NCBI GenBank assembly: GCA_963735065.1
Contig: CAVTJL010000001.1
Location: 2,604,001-2,668,000, forward strand
DNA length: 64,000 nucleotides
Direction: 5' to 3'
Origin: CAVTJL01 sp963735065
GTDB lineage: Bacteria; Pseudomonadota; Alphaproteobacteria; Geminicoccales; Geminicoccaceae
Each line of letters begins with the position of its first letter. The stretch's first letter is position 1. The notes beneath the pieces are model-generated. The model ran no database searches, had not been told where the DNA came from, and saw only the letters and a program-made list of their open reading frames with translations. Position numbers and translations under genes: made by a program. This document shows positions 51,924 to 60,636 of this stretch, piece after piece.

Positions 51924-51943
51924 GAAGTCACGGAGTCGCCAAG

Positions 51944-52858
51944 ATGGTCGCTGCCTACGAGCGCAAGGACTACCCCCCGATCCCGGAGATCCAGCGGATC
52001 GGGGTGATCGGCGCCGGGCAGATGGGTGGCGGCATCGCGCAGGTGGCCGCGGTGGCCGGCCTGGATGTGCGGCTGATGGACGTCTCGGCCCAGCAGCTCG
52101 AGGCAACGCTGGCCAGGATGGACGGCCTGCTCGAGCGGCAGATCCGCAAGGGCGCGATGGACGCGGCGGCGAAGCAGGCAGCGCTCGCCCGGATCACCAC
52201 CGGCACCTCCATGACGCTCTTCGGCGACTGCGAGCTCGTCGTCGAGGCGGCGACCGAGAACGAGCCGGTGAAGCACAAGATCTTCAAGGAGCTCGTGCCG
52301 CATCTCAAGCCGGATGCGCTCATCGCCTCCAACACCAGCTCGATCTCGATCACCCGCCTCGCCGCCCAGACCGATCGCCCCGAGCGGTTCATCGGCATGC
52401 ACTTCATGAACCCGGTGCCGGTCATGAAGCTCGTCGAGCTGATCCGCGGCATCGCCACCGAGGAAGACACCTACCAGTCGGTCAAGGGCCTCTGCCAGAA
52501 GCTCGGCAAGACCTCCGTCACCGCCGAGGACTTCCCGGCCTTCATCGTCAACCGCATCCTGCTGCCGATGATCAACGAGGCGGTCTACACGCTCTATGAG
52601 GGTGTCGGCACGGTCGAGAGCATCGACACCGCGATGAAGCTCGGCGCCAACCACCCGATGGGGCCGCTCGAGCTTGCCGACTTCATCGGCCTCGACACCT
52701 GCCTTGCCGTCATGCAGGTGCTCTACGACGGCTTGGCCGACAGCAAGTACCGGCCTTGCCCGCTGCTCGTGAAATATGTCGAGGCCGGCTGGCTCGGCCG
52801 GAAGACGAAGCGCGGCTTCTACGACTATCGCGGCGAGCAGCCCGTTCCGACGCGCTGA
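51944..52858 (+). CDS. 3-hydroxybutyryl-CoA dehydrogenase
   Basis: 304 residues. NAD motif VIGAGQMGGGIAQVAAVAGL near residue 24; catalytic region ASNTSSISITRLAAQTDRPE then RFIGMHFMNPVPVMKLVELI with the His-Asn pair; GFIVNRI-type motif present as FPAFIVNRILLPMINEAVYT. The C-terminus holds GANHPMGPLELADFIGLDTC and a final KTKRGFYDYRG. It oxidises or reduces 3-hydroxybutyryl-CoA in short-chain fatty acid metabolism. The same cluster as etfBA; 6 bases from the end of the convergent FHIPEP-like gene. Confidence 0.95.
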   Translation: MVAAYERKDYPPIPEIQRIGVIGAGQMGGGIAQVAAVAGLDVRLMDVSAQQLEATLARMDGLLERQIRKGAMDAAAKQAALARITTGTSMTLFGDCELVVEAATENEPVKHKIFKELVPHLKPDALIASNTSSISITRLAAQTDRPERFIGMHFMNPVPVMKLVELIRGIATEEDTYQSVKGLCQKLGKTSVTAEDFPAFIVNRILLPMINEAVYTLYEGVGTVESIDTAMKLGANHPMGPLELADFIGLDTCLAVMQVLYDGLADSKYRPCPLLVKYVEAGWLGRKTKRGFYDYRGEQPVPTR

Positions 52859-52864
52859 TCCGGC

Positions 52865-55800
52865 TCAGGCACGCTCCAGCAGCTCCTCGAGGATCACGTC
52901 CAGCCGCCGGATCGAGCGGCCGGCGCGGAGCCATGCCCTCAGCCGGGCCAGGAGCGCGCCTGTTGGCAGGCGCTCGGCTGCGTTGAGCACGAGAAGCGGC
53001 TTCGCCTCGTTCAGACGGAGCAGCCGGTACTCGAGCTGACCCACCGAAAAAAAGGCGTCGATCTGACGGTCGATCTCCCGGGCGATCTCCGGCGGCATGC
53101 CGGCACCCTCGCCAGCTGCGGCGAGGACCGGGCCCGCCAGCCCGTTGGCGACGAGCTGCCACTCGCCGGGCGCCAGAGCCTCGTCCAGCTCAAAGGCGAG
53201 CGGCGGTACCAGCACCCCCCGCCGCTCGAAGAGGTCCCGACGCAGCGGGTCGCCCAGCCGCTCAGCGGCGTCGGCGAGATCGGCACCGCCTGCGCCGAGC
53301 CGGCCGGCCAGCGCATAGCCGGCGCGGACGACGGTCCGATCGGCCATTCCCTGCTCCAACTCGAGCTCGCCGGCATAGCTCGGATCCTCCCCATGTGCCG
53401 CCGCCTCGGCCGCGACGCGGGCGGCGCGGAGCCCTGCCTCCGTCGGCAGGCAGAGTGCTGCCGCCATGCGCAGGCTCGCGAGCGTCAGGGAGACGGACGG
53501 GCGCGGCGCCTTCGTGCCCAGCGTGGCGAGCAGCCGCGCCGCCATCGACCTGCCGACCAGCAGCTCCCGTCCCTCGAAGAGCGCACGGTCCAGCGCTTGC
53601 AGCAGCAGGGGTGGCTCGGCCTCGGCACGCGTCAGCCGGCGAGCGGCCGGCCCGATCTGCAGGAGCCCGGCCAGCCCGCTTCCTGCAGGCAGGCCGGCGA
53701 TCCGCACGCGTGGCGGTCCGTCGATGCCGAGCTTGGCCGCGATCTCGCCCGCTCTCGCCTCGAGGCGCCCCGACGCGGCCCATCCCCAGCCTTCCTCGAT
53801 GAGCGCCTGATCGAGCTCCAGGAGGATCGTTTCTCCGATGTCCGGGAGAGGCGTCATGGCCGGCGCCGAGGCGGATTGCGGCGGGCTTGCAGGGATCTCG
53901 CCTTCCGCGTCGACGACCGAAGCCTGGGCCAGCAGTCCCGACGCCGCCTCGGCCGCGGCCAGCACGGGGAGCTCCGGCAGGGCCGCAGCCACCATCGCGC
54001 GGACCCGTGCCCGCTGTGCTGCCACCGGCACGATCAGCAGGGCCGGCCCTTCGCCCGCCGCCGCGGCCCTCTGGACCACCTGGGAAACACAGGCTTCGAG
54101 CGCGCTGTCGTCCCGATGCTCGGGCGACCGCAGCGCCTGCGTCAGCCGTGGGCCGAGCAGGAGCGACCTTCTATTCCCCTCATTGCCCCAGAGCCGCGGT
54201 CGCAGCTCCGGCAGCTGGCGGACCTCGGCCAGCATCCGCTCCGCATCGGCGCCCGTGGCCTCGAGCTCGAGGAAGCGGCGATGGATCGCCGGCAGATCGA
54301 CGATCGGCGTGCGCTCGGCCAGCAGCGCCCGGACGAGCCGGGTCAACGGGGTGATGGTGAGCGTGGACTCGGCCATCGCGAGGCCCCGATCGCTCGTCGT
54401 GTCGACGAGCTTTTGCCGCAGCAGCGCGCTGTACACCTCCTGTCGCCCGCAGACGGTGCGGAGGTCGCGGACCAGCACCGCCTCGAGATGGCGAAAGATG
54501 TAGGTGATCGCCGTCCATATCTCGGGCGTCGCGCGGTGCTGCTGCCGGGGCAGGCGGGCGCGTAGCCAGCGCGGGGCGACGAGCAGCGCCGGCACCCACC
54601 AAGCCTCGGCCCCGGCGAGCCCCAGCGGCTCGGGCTGCGCCACTCTCTTCAGCCAGCCCAGCCGCTCGCGGGCGCAGACCAGCAGCACGCGGCCGGGATG
54701 CGGCAGGGTGCCTTGGGCCACCGGCTGTCCGTGCAGCAGGAGCCGATACCCGAGATGCCTGCCCGAGGAGCGCACATGGATGCCGGGCAGCTCGACGCCG
54801 TGGCTCTCGCGGATGCGCTCGCGAAGCTGCTGCATGTGGCGCCGCGCCGCCGGCTCGGCTCGGCCCTCGAGCGCGAAGAGCCGCTCGTCCAGCTCGATGG
54901 CGATGGGCTCGATGATCTCGGCCGGGGCCGCTCCGCCTTGCGCGGGCGGCCGCAGACGCCCCTCGCTCGCCTCGCGGCCATGCCGCCACACCTCGCGAAG
55001 GGCATGGGCGAGATCGCGGGCGCCCTCCGCGTCCGGCGTCTTTCGCAGCCGCGCGTCGAGGGCGAGACGGAGCCGACGCGCCGCCACCGGCTGACCGAGC
55101 GCGGCTCCACCCTCCAGCGCCATCCGCTGCCATGGTCCGGGCCATCCCTTGGGATACGCCCTGGCGTGGCGGTCGCCGGCGGCGGCATCGCCCAGCGCCA
55201 GAGCCAGCAGCGCCTCCTTCGCGGCCGTGCGCTCCAGCGAGGGCTGTGCCGGCGGATCGTCCAGGCCGTGCAGGCGCTCCCGGCTCAGGGCATAGCTCGT
55301 CGCCGCCTCGGAAAGACGCCCGGCCCTGGCCAGCGTGTCGCCTGCGAGCTCGGTCAGATAGGCGGCGCTCAGCCGCTGCGCCGCCTGGCGCGCGGCCGCC
55401 TCGTCATAGGCGAGCGAGCCGCTTCGATAGATGGCGGCCGCCTCGGCGGCGTCGCCCGTCTCCTCGACCAGCCCCGCGCGCAAGAAACGCAGCCGCCCCT
55501 GCCAGCCGCGCAGATCCGCGATCTGGCGATCGTCTCGCCCCGCCTCGAGACGCGGCAGGATCGTCTCGATCTCCTCGTCGATCTCGCGGCCGGTGGCGGC
55601 TGCGGCTGCCTGCGTCTTCTGCGCCCGCGCCCAGCCCTGATAGCGCTCGAACACCCAGGCGCGCCCGGCGGCGAGGGCGCCCCGCGCGGCCGGGCCCGGC
55701 AGGATGGGCCAGCCGGCCCGCAGCATCGCCTCGGCCCGCGCCCACTCGCCGCGCCCCGCCGCAGCGCCGGCCGCCTCCATGCGCACCTGGGTGAGGTCCG

Positions 55801-56293
55801 GCTGTGCCGCCATCGCGCGCGCATAGGCCCGCTCCGCCTCCTCGTGCCGGCCGGCGCCCGCCAGCACCTCGCCCTGGCGCGTGCCGACCAGCGCGATCGC
55901 GGTGGCGTAATAGTCGGCAAGCCCGCGTTCGCCCGCTGCAGCCTGCCGCCCCAGGCATCCCGCGCGCAGCCCCTCGAGCCGGCGCAGGATCTCCTCGATC
56001 CGTCCCAGGCCCTCGTCGACCTTCTTCAGCCGCACCAGGCGCAGCGCCTCCCAAAGGTCCAGCACGTGGGCGTTGCGCAGCCGATCGCGCCAGCCGGCGG
56101 GCATGGCCGCCGGCGCCGGCGGGTCCGTGCCGTCCATGGCATGGATGTGGCCCTGCATCGCCTCGTAGAAGGACGTCACCGCGCGCTGGGTCAGGGCGGG
56201 GTCGTCGCTCGTCAGGCGCCGCAGCAGGCGGCGGCGGGCCGGCGACAGCTCGCGCCGCGCCACACCGGCGAGATAGCGCGGCCATGAGCTCAT
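52865..56293 (-). CDS. TPR plus soluble FlhA/SctV-C (FHIPEP)-like protein
   Basis: 1142 residues from ATG 56293, chosen because it overlaps the stop of the upstream gene (ATGA); the longer open frame is only the shadow of that gene. Residues about 125-445 are Ala-rich TPR-like hairpins (GEVLAGAGRHEEAERAYARA). Residues about 458-785 match the cytoplasmic half of the flagellar/type III export gate: IEPIAIELDERLFALEG, LRERIRESHGVELPGIHVRS, VCGRQEVYSALLRQKLVDTT, LTRLVRALLAERTPIVDLPA, and GPALLIVPVAAQRARVRAMV...LPVLAAAEA. Residues about 815-1142 seem to repeat this in degenerate form (LLELDQALIEEGWGWAASGR; a D3-like end GRSIRRLDVILEELLERA). There is no membrane export-gate region or signal peptide. 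No normal FlhA is present here. Function unknown; a chaperone/substrate-docking platform is an inference. Confidence 0.75.
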   Translation of the reverse strand: MSSWPRYLAGVARRELSPARRRLLRRLTSDDPALTQRAVTSFYEAMQGHIHAMDGTDPPAPAAMPAGWRDRLRNAHVLDLWEALRLVRLKKVDEGLGRIEEILRRLEGLRAGCLGRQAAAGERGLADYYATAIALVGTRQGEVLAGAGRHEEAERAYARAMAAQPDLTQVRMEAAGAAAGRGEWARAEAMLRAGWPILPGPAARGALAAGRAWVFERYQGWARAQKTQAAAAATGREIDEEIETILPRLEAGRDDRQIADLRGWQGRLRFLRAGLVEETGDAAEAAAIYRSGSLAYDEAAARQAAQRLSAAYLTELAGDTLARAGRLSEAATSYALSRERLHGLDDPPAQPSLERTAAKEALLALALGDAAAGDRHARAYPKGWPGPWQRMALEGGAALGQPVAARRLRLALDARLRKTPDAEGARDLAHALREVWRHGREASEGRLRPPAQGGAAPAEIIEPIAIELDERLFALEGRAEPAARRHMQQLRERIRESHGVELPGIHVRSSGRHLGYRLLLHGQPVAQGTLPHPGRVLLVCARERLGWLKRVAQPEPLGLAGAEAWWVPALLVAPRWLRARLPRQQHRATPEIWTAITYIFRHLEAVLVRDLRTVCGRQEVYSALLRQKLVDTTSDRGLAMAESTLTITPLTRLVRALLAERTPIVDLPAIHRRFLELEATGADAERMLAEVRQLPELRPRLWGNEGNRRSLLLGPRLTQALRSPEHRDDSALEACVSQVVQRAAAAGEGPALLIVPVAAQRARVRAMVAAALPELPVLAAAEAASGLLAQASVVDAEGEIPASPPQSASAPAMTPLPDIGETILLELDQALIEEGWGWAASGRLEARAGEIAAKLGIDGPPRVRIAGLPAGSGLAGLLQIGPAARRLTRAEAEPPLLLQALDRALFEGRELLVGRSMAARLLATLGTKAPRPSVSLTLASLRMAAALCLPTEAGLRAARVAAEAAAHGEDPSYAGELELEQGMADRTVVRAGYALAGRLGAGGADLADAAERLGDPLRRDLFERRGVLVPPLAFELDEALAPGEWQLVANGLAGPVLAAAGEGAGMPPEIAREIDRQIDAFFSVGQLEYRLLRLNEAKPLLVLNAAERLPTGALLARLRAWLRAGRSIRRLDVILEELLERA

Positions 56294-57438
56294 TTGCGGC
56301 CCGCGGAGCGCTTGGCCGGTCGCGAGCCGGCGCCCAGCTCGCGCACGTCCTCGCCCGAGGAAGCAGCCGCCTGGCCATGCTCGTCGGCCAGGGCCTTCTC
56401 CTGGCGATCGGCCCCCGGCAGGCCCCCCAGGCCGGGCGGGCGCAGAAGCTCGCCCTGGCGCCAGGCACGGTTGATGGCGCGCACCGACTGGGCCGTCAGC
56501 ACATGCGGCCAGAGATCGAAGGCCACGGCCTCGGCATAGGGATCGACCGAGACCGGGCTCCAGCCGAAGAAGGGCCTGTAGAGCCTGGCCAGCTCGTGGC
56601 TCAGCACCTCGTTGTAGGCGCGAAGCGCCTCGGCGGCGGCTGCGACGTCGGGCAGCCGCGCCGCCAGCCACTCGCGGTAGGCCGCCCTGACCTCCTTGAG
56701 CTCGCCCGCTTCCACCAGCGCGTTGAACCCGGCCGGCGTCATCTCGGCCACCGCGACGGGCTCCTCGCTGCCCGGCCGGCTCACCTTCTCCGCCATCACC
56801 TTCAGGATGACGAGCGTGTCCAGCCGCTGCGCCCGCGTGGCCTCGCCCACGGGCAGGCTCGCCATGAAGCTGTTGTAGAGCCGTCGGCACACGCGGCCCG
56901 CGGCGTCGGTCGTCAGCAGATAGGTGTTGCTGCCCCTGAGCTGGAACTGATCGAACAGCCAGACCAGCCGACAGAAATAGCAAAAGGACTGCTGGGCCGC
57001 CTCGTCGGCGAGGTCGCCCAGGCGCTGCTCCAGATCCTGACGGCCGCCCGGCCAGGCCAGCAGCAGATGATGGTCGACGAGCGCCAGATACTCCTCGAGC
57101 AGCCCGGCAACGACGCCCGCATGGTTGGCGAGCGACCAGTAGTAGGTCTTGGCGAGGTCGGCCACCTGATCGGTGACCTTCTGGGCGAAGTCGCGCCGCG
57201 CCTTGATCGAGGCGCTGGCCTCGTCGAAAAGCCATTTGCCGAGAAAGCCCAGCACGCCGCCCAGCACGGTGGCGCCGGCGAGGTAGGTCCCGGCATTCGA
57301 CACGAGCTCGGCAACCCAGCCCAGCGTCAGGCCGGGCTCGGCCTGCGCCATCGCGCTGTCGGCGCTCGCGCCGATGACGAGAGCCGCCGCCAGGCCCGGT
57401 GCTCGTGCCACCGCCCCGATCCGCCCGAGCCCGCGCAC
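56290..57438 (-). CDS. Membrane-anchored partner of the FHIPEP-like protein, unknown
   Basis: 382 residues, GTG start. A signal-like N-terminus (LAAALVIGASADSAMAQ) is followed by a hydrophobic helix (about 51-70, TYLAGATVLGGVLGFLGKWL). The rest is helical and polar with Trp/Tyr-rich segments (DLAKTYYWSLANHAGVVAGL, SFCYFCRLVWLFDQFQLRGS, LSHELARLYRPFFGWSPVSV), ending in an Arg/Lys/Gly-rich tail. I recognise no family. Coupled by a 4-base overlap to the FHIPEP-like gene, so the pair are probably made in fixed ratio and may form one membrane-linked complex. Confidence 0.7.
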   Translation of the reverse strand: MRGLGRIGAVARAPGLAAALVIGASADSAMAQAEPGLTLGWVAELVSNAGTYLAGATVLGGVLGFLGKWLFDEASASIKARRDFAQKVTDQVADLAKTYYWSLANHAGVVAGLLEEYLALVDHHLLLAWPGGRQDLEQRLGDLADEAAQQSFCYFCRLVWLFDQFQLRGSNTYLLTTDAAGRVCRRLYNSFMASLPVGEATRAQRLDTLVILKVMAEKVSRPGSEEPVAVAEMTPAGFNALVEAGELKEVRAAYREWLAARLPDVAAAAEALRAYNEVLSHELARLYRPFFGWSPVSVDPYAEAVAFDLWPHVLTAQSVRAINRAWRQGELLRPPGLGGLPGADRQEKALADEHGQAAASSGEDVRELGAGSRPAKRSAGRK

Positions 57439-57591
57439 GCCGCCCCCGTTCCGCTGTCTCTCCCTTTGTGGGAGACTAGTCGGAAACCCTTTTTCTGTCT
57501 GTGGTTTCTGTCACCCGCAGGTGACGGGGAAGGTGCGCGCGAGCGGCCGGGCGAGGCCGCGACCCGCTCCTCCCGGCCTACGCCTCGCGGC

Positions 57592-58008
57592 CTACTCCTC
57601 GCGAAACGTGCGCTCGCGGCGCTCGTGGCGCTCCTGGGCCTCGATGCTCAAGGTCGCGATCGGCCGTGCCTCGAGGCGCTTGAGCCCGATCGGCTCCTGC
57701 GTCTCCTCGCAATAGCCATAGGAGCCGTCCTCGATCCGCCTGAGCGCCGCGTCGATCTTCGAGAGCAGCTTTCTCTCGCGGTCGCGCGTCCTCAGCTCGA
57801 ACGAGCGCTGGATCTCCGCCGAGGCCCAGTCGCTCTGGTCGGGGAGGCGCGTGTCCTCCTCCTTGAGCTGCTTCAGCGTCTCGCCCGAGCCTTTGAGGAT
57901 CTCCTCGCGCCACGCCAGAAGCTTGCGGCGGAAATACTCGGCCTGGCGCGGGTTCATGTAGGGCTCGGCCTCCGAGGGCCGATAATCCTCGCCGATGATA
58001 TCAGCCAT
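57592..58008 (-). CDS. dksA: RNA-polymerase-binding transcription factor DksA
   Basis: 138 residues with GGAGGGAG before ATG. Coiled-coil (YFRRKLLAWREEILKGSGET, LRTRDRERKLLSKIDAALRR) with the acidic tip region, then GYCEETQEPIGLKRLEARPI and a final helix (LSIEAQERHERRERTF). Only one of the four zinc Cys of enterobacterial DksA remains, the typical alphaproteobacterial form. It binds the RNA polymerase secondary channel and, with ppGpp, resets transcription. It lies between the FHIPEP-like operon and the moeB/thiF-like gene, all on the minus strand. Confidence 0.92.
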   Translation of the reverse strand: MADIIGEDYRPSEAEPYMNPRQAEYFRRKLLAWREEILKGSGETLKQLKEEDTRLPDQSDWASAEIQRSFELRTRDRERKLLSKIDAALRRIEDGSYGYCEETQEPIGLKRLEARPIATLSIEAQERHERRERTFREE

Positions 58009-58160
58009 GGACTCCCTCCAACGACCCGGGGATCTTCTCCCTCGGGGAGCGGGCCATGCTCCGGCAGCCGGAGCGTGCCCGCCTCACCGCCGCCACGCGG
58101 GCGCTCCCTTAGCGCAAGGCGAGGGCAGCGCGCAACTCTCTCGTTTTGCGCGATACTTCT

Positions 58161-59006
58161 CTAAAGCTCTCTACCCTGGGAAGAATCCGCGGCTGCCTCG
58201 GCTCCCGTGACGCCCGCCGCTGCCAATCGCACGCACTGGGATACGCATTCGCGCCGCCGCGCCACGCGCACCCGGTCGAGCCGGGCGCCCAGCGCGTCAT
58301 AGAGCAGAAGCGTGCCCGACAGCCCGTCCGCTTCCATGCCCAGGATCTCTTTCACCACCTCCACCGCCTGCAGGCAGCCCATGACGCCCGCGGCCGGCCC
58401 CAGCACCCCGCCCTGGGCGCAGGAGGGAAGGGCATCGGCCGCCGGCTCGTCCGGGAAGAGGCAGCGCAGGCAGGGATGCGGCGGTCCCCGGTGCGCCTTG
58501 AAGGTGGTGAGCTGCCCGTCCAGCCCCTGCACCGAGGCGCTGACCAGGGTCCGCCCCAGCCGCAGGCAGGCATCCTGCACCGCGGCCCGTGTGCCGAAAT
58601 TGTCGCTGCCGTCGGCCACGATGTCGTAGCCCTCGATCACCGCTCCTGCGTTCTCCGGGCTCAACCGCAGATCGTGCCGCACCACCCGGATCGCCGGATC
58701 CAGCGCCGCGATCCGATCGACGGCGCTTTGTGTCTTCGATGCGCCCACATGGGCCATGTCGTGGATCACCTGCCGCTGCAGGTTGCTCGCATCCACGACG
58801 TCGTCGTCCACCACGCCCAGCGTGCCCACGCCGGCCGCCGCCAGATAGAGAAGGAGAGGGGAGCCCAGCCCGCCTGCTCCCACCACCAGAACCCGCGCCT
58901 GCAAAAGCCGCGCCTGCCCGATGCCGCCCACCTCCGGCAGCACGATGTGCCGCGCATAGCGCCGCAGCTGCGCGTCCGTCAGGTCCGCCAATGGCTCCGA
59001 GCCCAT
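58161..59006 (-). CDS. MoeB/ThiF/HesA-family adenylyltransferase
   Basis: 281 residues. RYARHIVLPEVGGIGQARLL is the family start; VLVVGAGGLGSPLLLYLAAAG the ATP-binding glycine loop; DDDVVDASNLQRQVIHDMAH and GASKTQSAVDRI supply the Asp and Arg of the adenylation site; DGSDNFGTRAAVQDACLRLG and GGVLGPAAGVMGCLQAVEVV follow. It activates the C-terminal glycine of a ubiquitin-like sulfur carrier (MoaD or ThiS). Zinc Cys pairs are only partly kept (CLRC; a second pair is not clear), so MoeB versus ThiF is uncertain. Confidence 0.88.
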   Translation of the reverse strand: MGSEPLADLTDAQLRRYARHIVLPEVGGIGQARLLQARVLVVGAGGLGSPLLLYLAAAGVGTLGVVDDDVVDASNLQRQVIHDMAHVGASKTQSAVDRIAALDPAIRVVRHDLRLSPENAGAVIEGYDIVADGSDNFGTRAAVQDACLRLGRTLVSASVQGLDGQLTTFKAHRGPPHPCLRCLFPDEPAADALPSCAQGGVLGPAAGVMGCLQAVEVVKEILGMEADGLSGTLLLYDALGARLDRVRVARRRECVSQCVRLAAAGVTGAEAAADSSQGREL

Positions 59007-59134
59007 CGCACCACGCCCTCCACACCGCCAGAGCCGCTCTTAACCCCGCCTTTACCACACCCGGCCGCAGCGCTGCTGCGACCGGCAACCTGCCGTGCAG
59101 GAGCCGGCCCTGCTTCATCCGGAGCGCATCGCCC

Positions 59135-59494
59135 ATGGACCTGACAAGAGCAGCGATCGCGGTGAGCCGGGATCCCGCCGCCGGGTCCGCTCCTGGTCGA
59201 GACCTGCGCGGCATCGCAGCAAGCCTTGCCGCCATCGCCCGCCGGCTCGACGCCGACCCGCCCGAGGCGCTGGCCGGCCTGCGCGCCGCGGCCGCCCGCC
59301 TCGGCGACGCCCTGGCCAGGCTCCCCGCCGGCAGCCCGCCCGAGGCGCGCCTGGCGCTCCTGGTCCTTCTGGCCGAGCTCCAGGCGCTCGCCGAAGGCCT
59401 GGCCCGCCGTCAGGCGCTCCTCACCCGCCGGCTGGGCGACGTGGCGCTGGGCCAGGCCGTCGCCACCGCCTACCGCCGCGCCCGCCGGCCCTAG
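59135..59494 (+). CDS. Small helical protein in the flagellar locus, unknown
   Basis: 119 residues from ATG 59135 (MDLTRAAIAVSRDPAAG). Ala/Leu/Arg-rich and all helical, ending LLTRRLGDVALGQAVATAYR-RARRP. Heptad-like spacing suggests a coiled coil. It is 12 bases before fliOP in the same direction, so a flagellar accessory or chaperone role (FlgN/FliT size class) is plausible but not shown by sequence. Divergent from the moeB/thiF-like gene. Confidence 0.6.
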   Translation: MDLTRAAIAVSRDPAAGSAPGRDLRGIAASLAAIARRLDADPPEALAGLRAAAARLGDALARLPAGSPPEARLALLVLLAELQALAEGLARRQALLTRRLGDVALGQAVATAYRRARRP

Positions 59495-59506
59495 GGACCA
59501 AGGACG

Positions 59507-60544
59507 ATGGAGCCAACAGTCCTGCTGCGCAGCCTCGCCGCCCTGCTCCTCGTCCTGGGCCTCCTGGCCGCCCTGGCCTGGCTCGCCCGCCGGCTCGACC
59601 TCGCCCGGCGCCTGGGCGGCGCTCGCAGGGGAGCCTCCCGCCTCGCGCTGATCGAGAGCCGCTGGCTCGACTCCCGCACCCGCCTGCTGCTCGTCCGCTG
59701 CGACGAGGCCGAGCATCTCGTGCTCGTCACCCCCTCTGCTGCGGTGCAGCTCCACTCAGCGCGGCGGATCGCCGCAGGTATTGCCATCATGAAGAGAATA
59801 AAGACAAAAATAAACATACTTAAGGTTGCCGCGCTGGCTGGCACGTGCCTTGTCGCCGGCCCCGCTGCCGCCCAGTCGGTCAGCATCGACCTCGGCCCCG
59901 GCGGCGGCATCAGCGGCGAGATCGTCCGCCTCGTCCTCCTCCTCACCGTCCTCAGCCTCGCCCCCGGCATCCTCGTGATGGTCACCTCCTTCACCCGGAT
60001 CGTCGTCGTCCTCTCCTTCCTGCGCACCGCCATCGGCCTGCAGCAGAGCCCGCCCAACGCCGTCCTCGTGGGCCTTTCGCTCTTCCTCACCGCCTTCGTG
60101 ATGGCCCCCACCTTCGAGCGCGCCTGGACCGACGGCCTGGCCCCCCTCATCGACCACGAGATCGACGAGCAGGAGGCCTTCGCCCGCGCGGCCCGGCCCT
60201 TTCACGCCTTCATGCAGGCCCAGGCCCGCGAGAAGGACCTTTCTCTCTTCTTGGACATCGCCCGCCTGCCGCCGCCTCAAAGCCCCGACATGCTGCCGCT
60301 GCGCGTCCTTGTCCCCGCCTTCATGATCGGCGAGCTCAGGAAGGCCTTCGAGATCGGTTTTTTGGTCTTCCTGCCCTTCCTCGTGATCGACCTCGTGGTG
60401 AGCGCCGTCCTCATGGCCATGGGCATGATGATGCTCCCGCCCGTGATGGTCTCGCTCCCCTTCAAGCTCATTTTCTTCGTGCTCGTCGACGGCTGGTACC
60501 TCGTCACCGCCGGCCTCGTTCAAGGCTTTACCCCGCCCAGTTGA
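59507..60544 (+). CDS. fliP: FliO-FliP fused flagellar export protein
   Basis: 345 residues without an internal stop. Residues 1-94 look like FliO: an N-terminal membrane helix (LLRSLAALLLVLGLLAALAW) and the short cytoplasmic beta domain (SRLALIESRWLDSRTRLLLV, EHLVLVTPS). From Met95 (ATG 59789) it is a complete FliP with its own signal-like start (ILKVAALAGTCLVAGPAAAQ) and family motifs VMVTSFTRIVVVLSFLRTAI, QQSPPNAVLVGLSLFLTAFV and LVPAFMIGELRKAFEIGFLV, then a terminal helix. FliP forms the export gate with FliQ and FliR. The FliP start is AT-rich with AGA/AAA/ATA codons, so separate initiation at 59789 is possible. Confidence 0.88.
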   Translation: MEPTVLLRSLAALLLVLGLLAALAWLARRLDLARRLGGARRGASRLALIESRWLDSRTRLLLVRCDEAEHLVLVTPSAAVQLHSARRIAAGIAIMKRIKTKINILKVAALAGTCLVAGPAAAQSVSIDLGPGGGISGEIVRLVLLLTVLSLAPGILVMVTSFTRIVVVLSFLRTAIGLQQSPPNAVLVGLSLFLTAFVMAPTFERAWTDGLAPLIDHEIDEQEAFARAARPFHAFMQAQAREKDLSLFLDIARLPPPQSPDMLPLRVLVPAFMIGELRKAFEIGFLVFLPFLVIDLVVSAVLMAMGMMMLPPVMVSLPFKLIFFVLVDGWYLVTAGLVQGFTPPS

Positions 60545-60558
60545 ATTGATATGTTAGT

Positions 60559-60600
60559 CTCCCTGGAGGTGGGCGAGATCGCTTCGCCTTCACCAGGGAG
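60559..60600 (+). terminator. Large stem-loop after fliOP
   Basis: ctccct (60559-60564) pairs with agggag (60595-60600), with further internal pairing ggcga/tcgcc. It begins 15 bases after the fliOP stop. No T-run; a terminator or the first unit of the palindrome array. Confidence 0.45.
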
Positions 60601-60636
60601 GAACGACCATGCCGGCCCGAGCTGCTCCGGAGCTGG

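Noticed and set aside
56294..57235. N-terminal extension of the FHIPEP-like protein by 314 codons
   Set aside because: The added residues are the out-of-frame reading of the membrane partner gene; the coupled ATG at 56293 is the better start.
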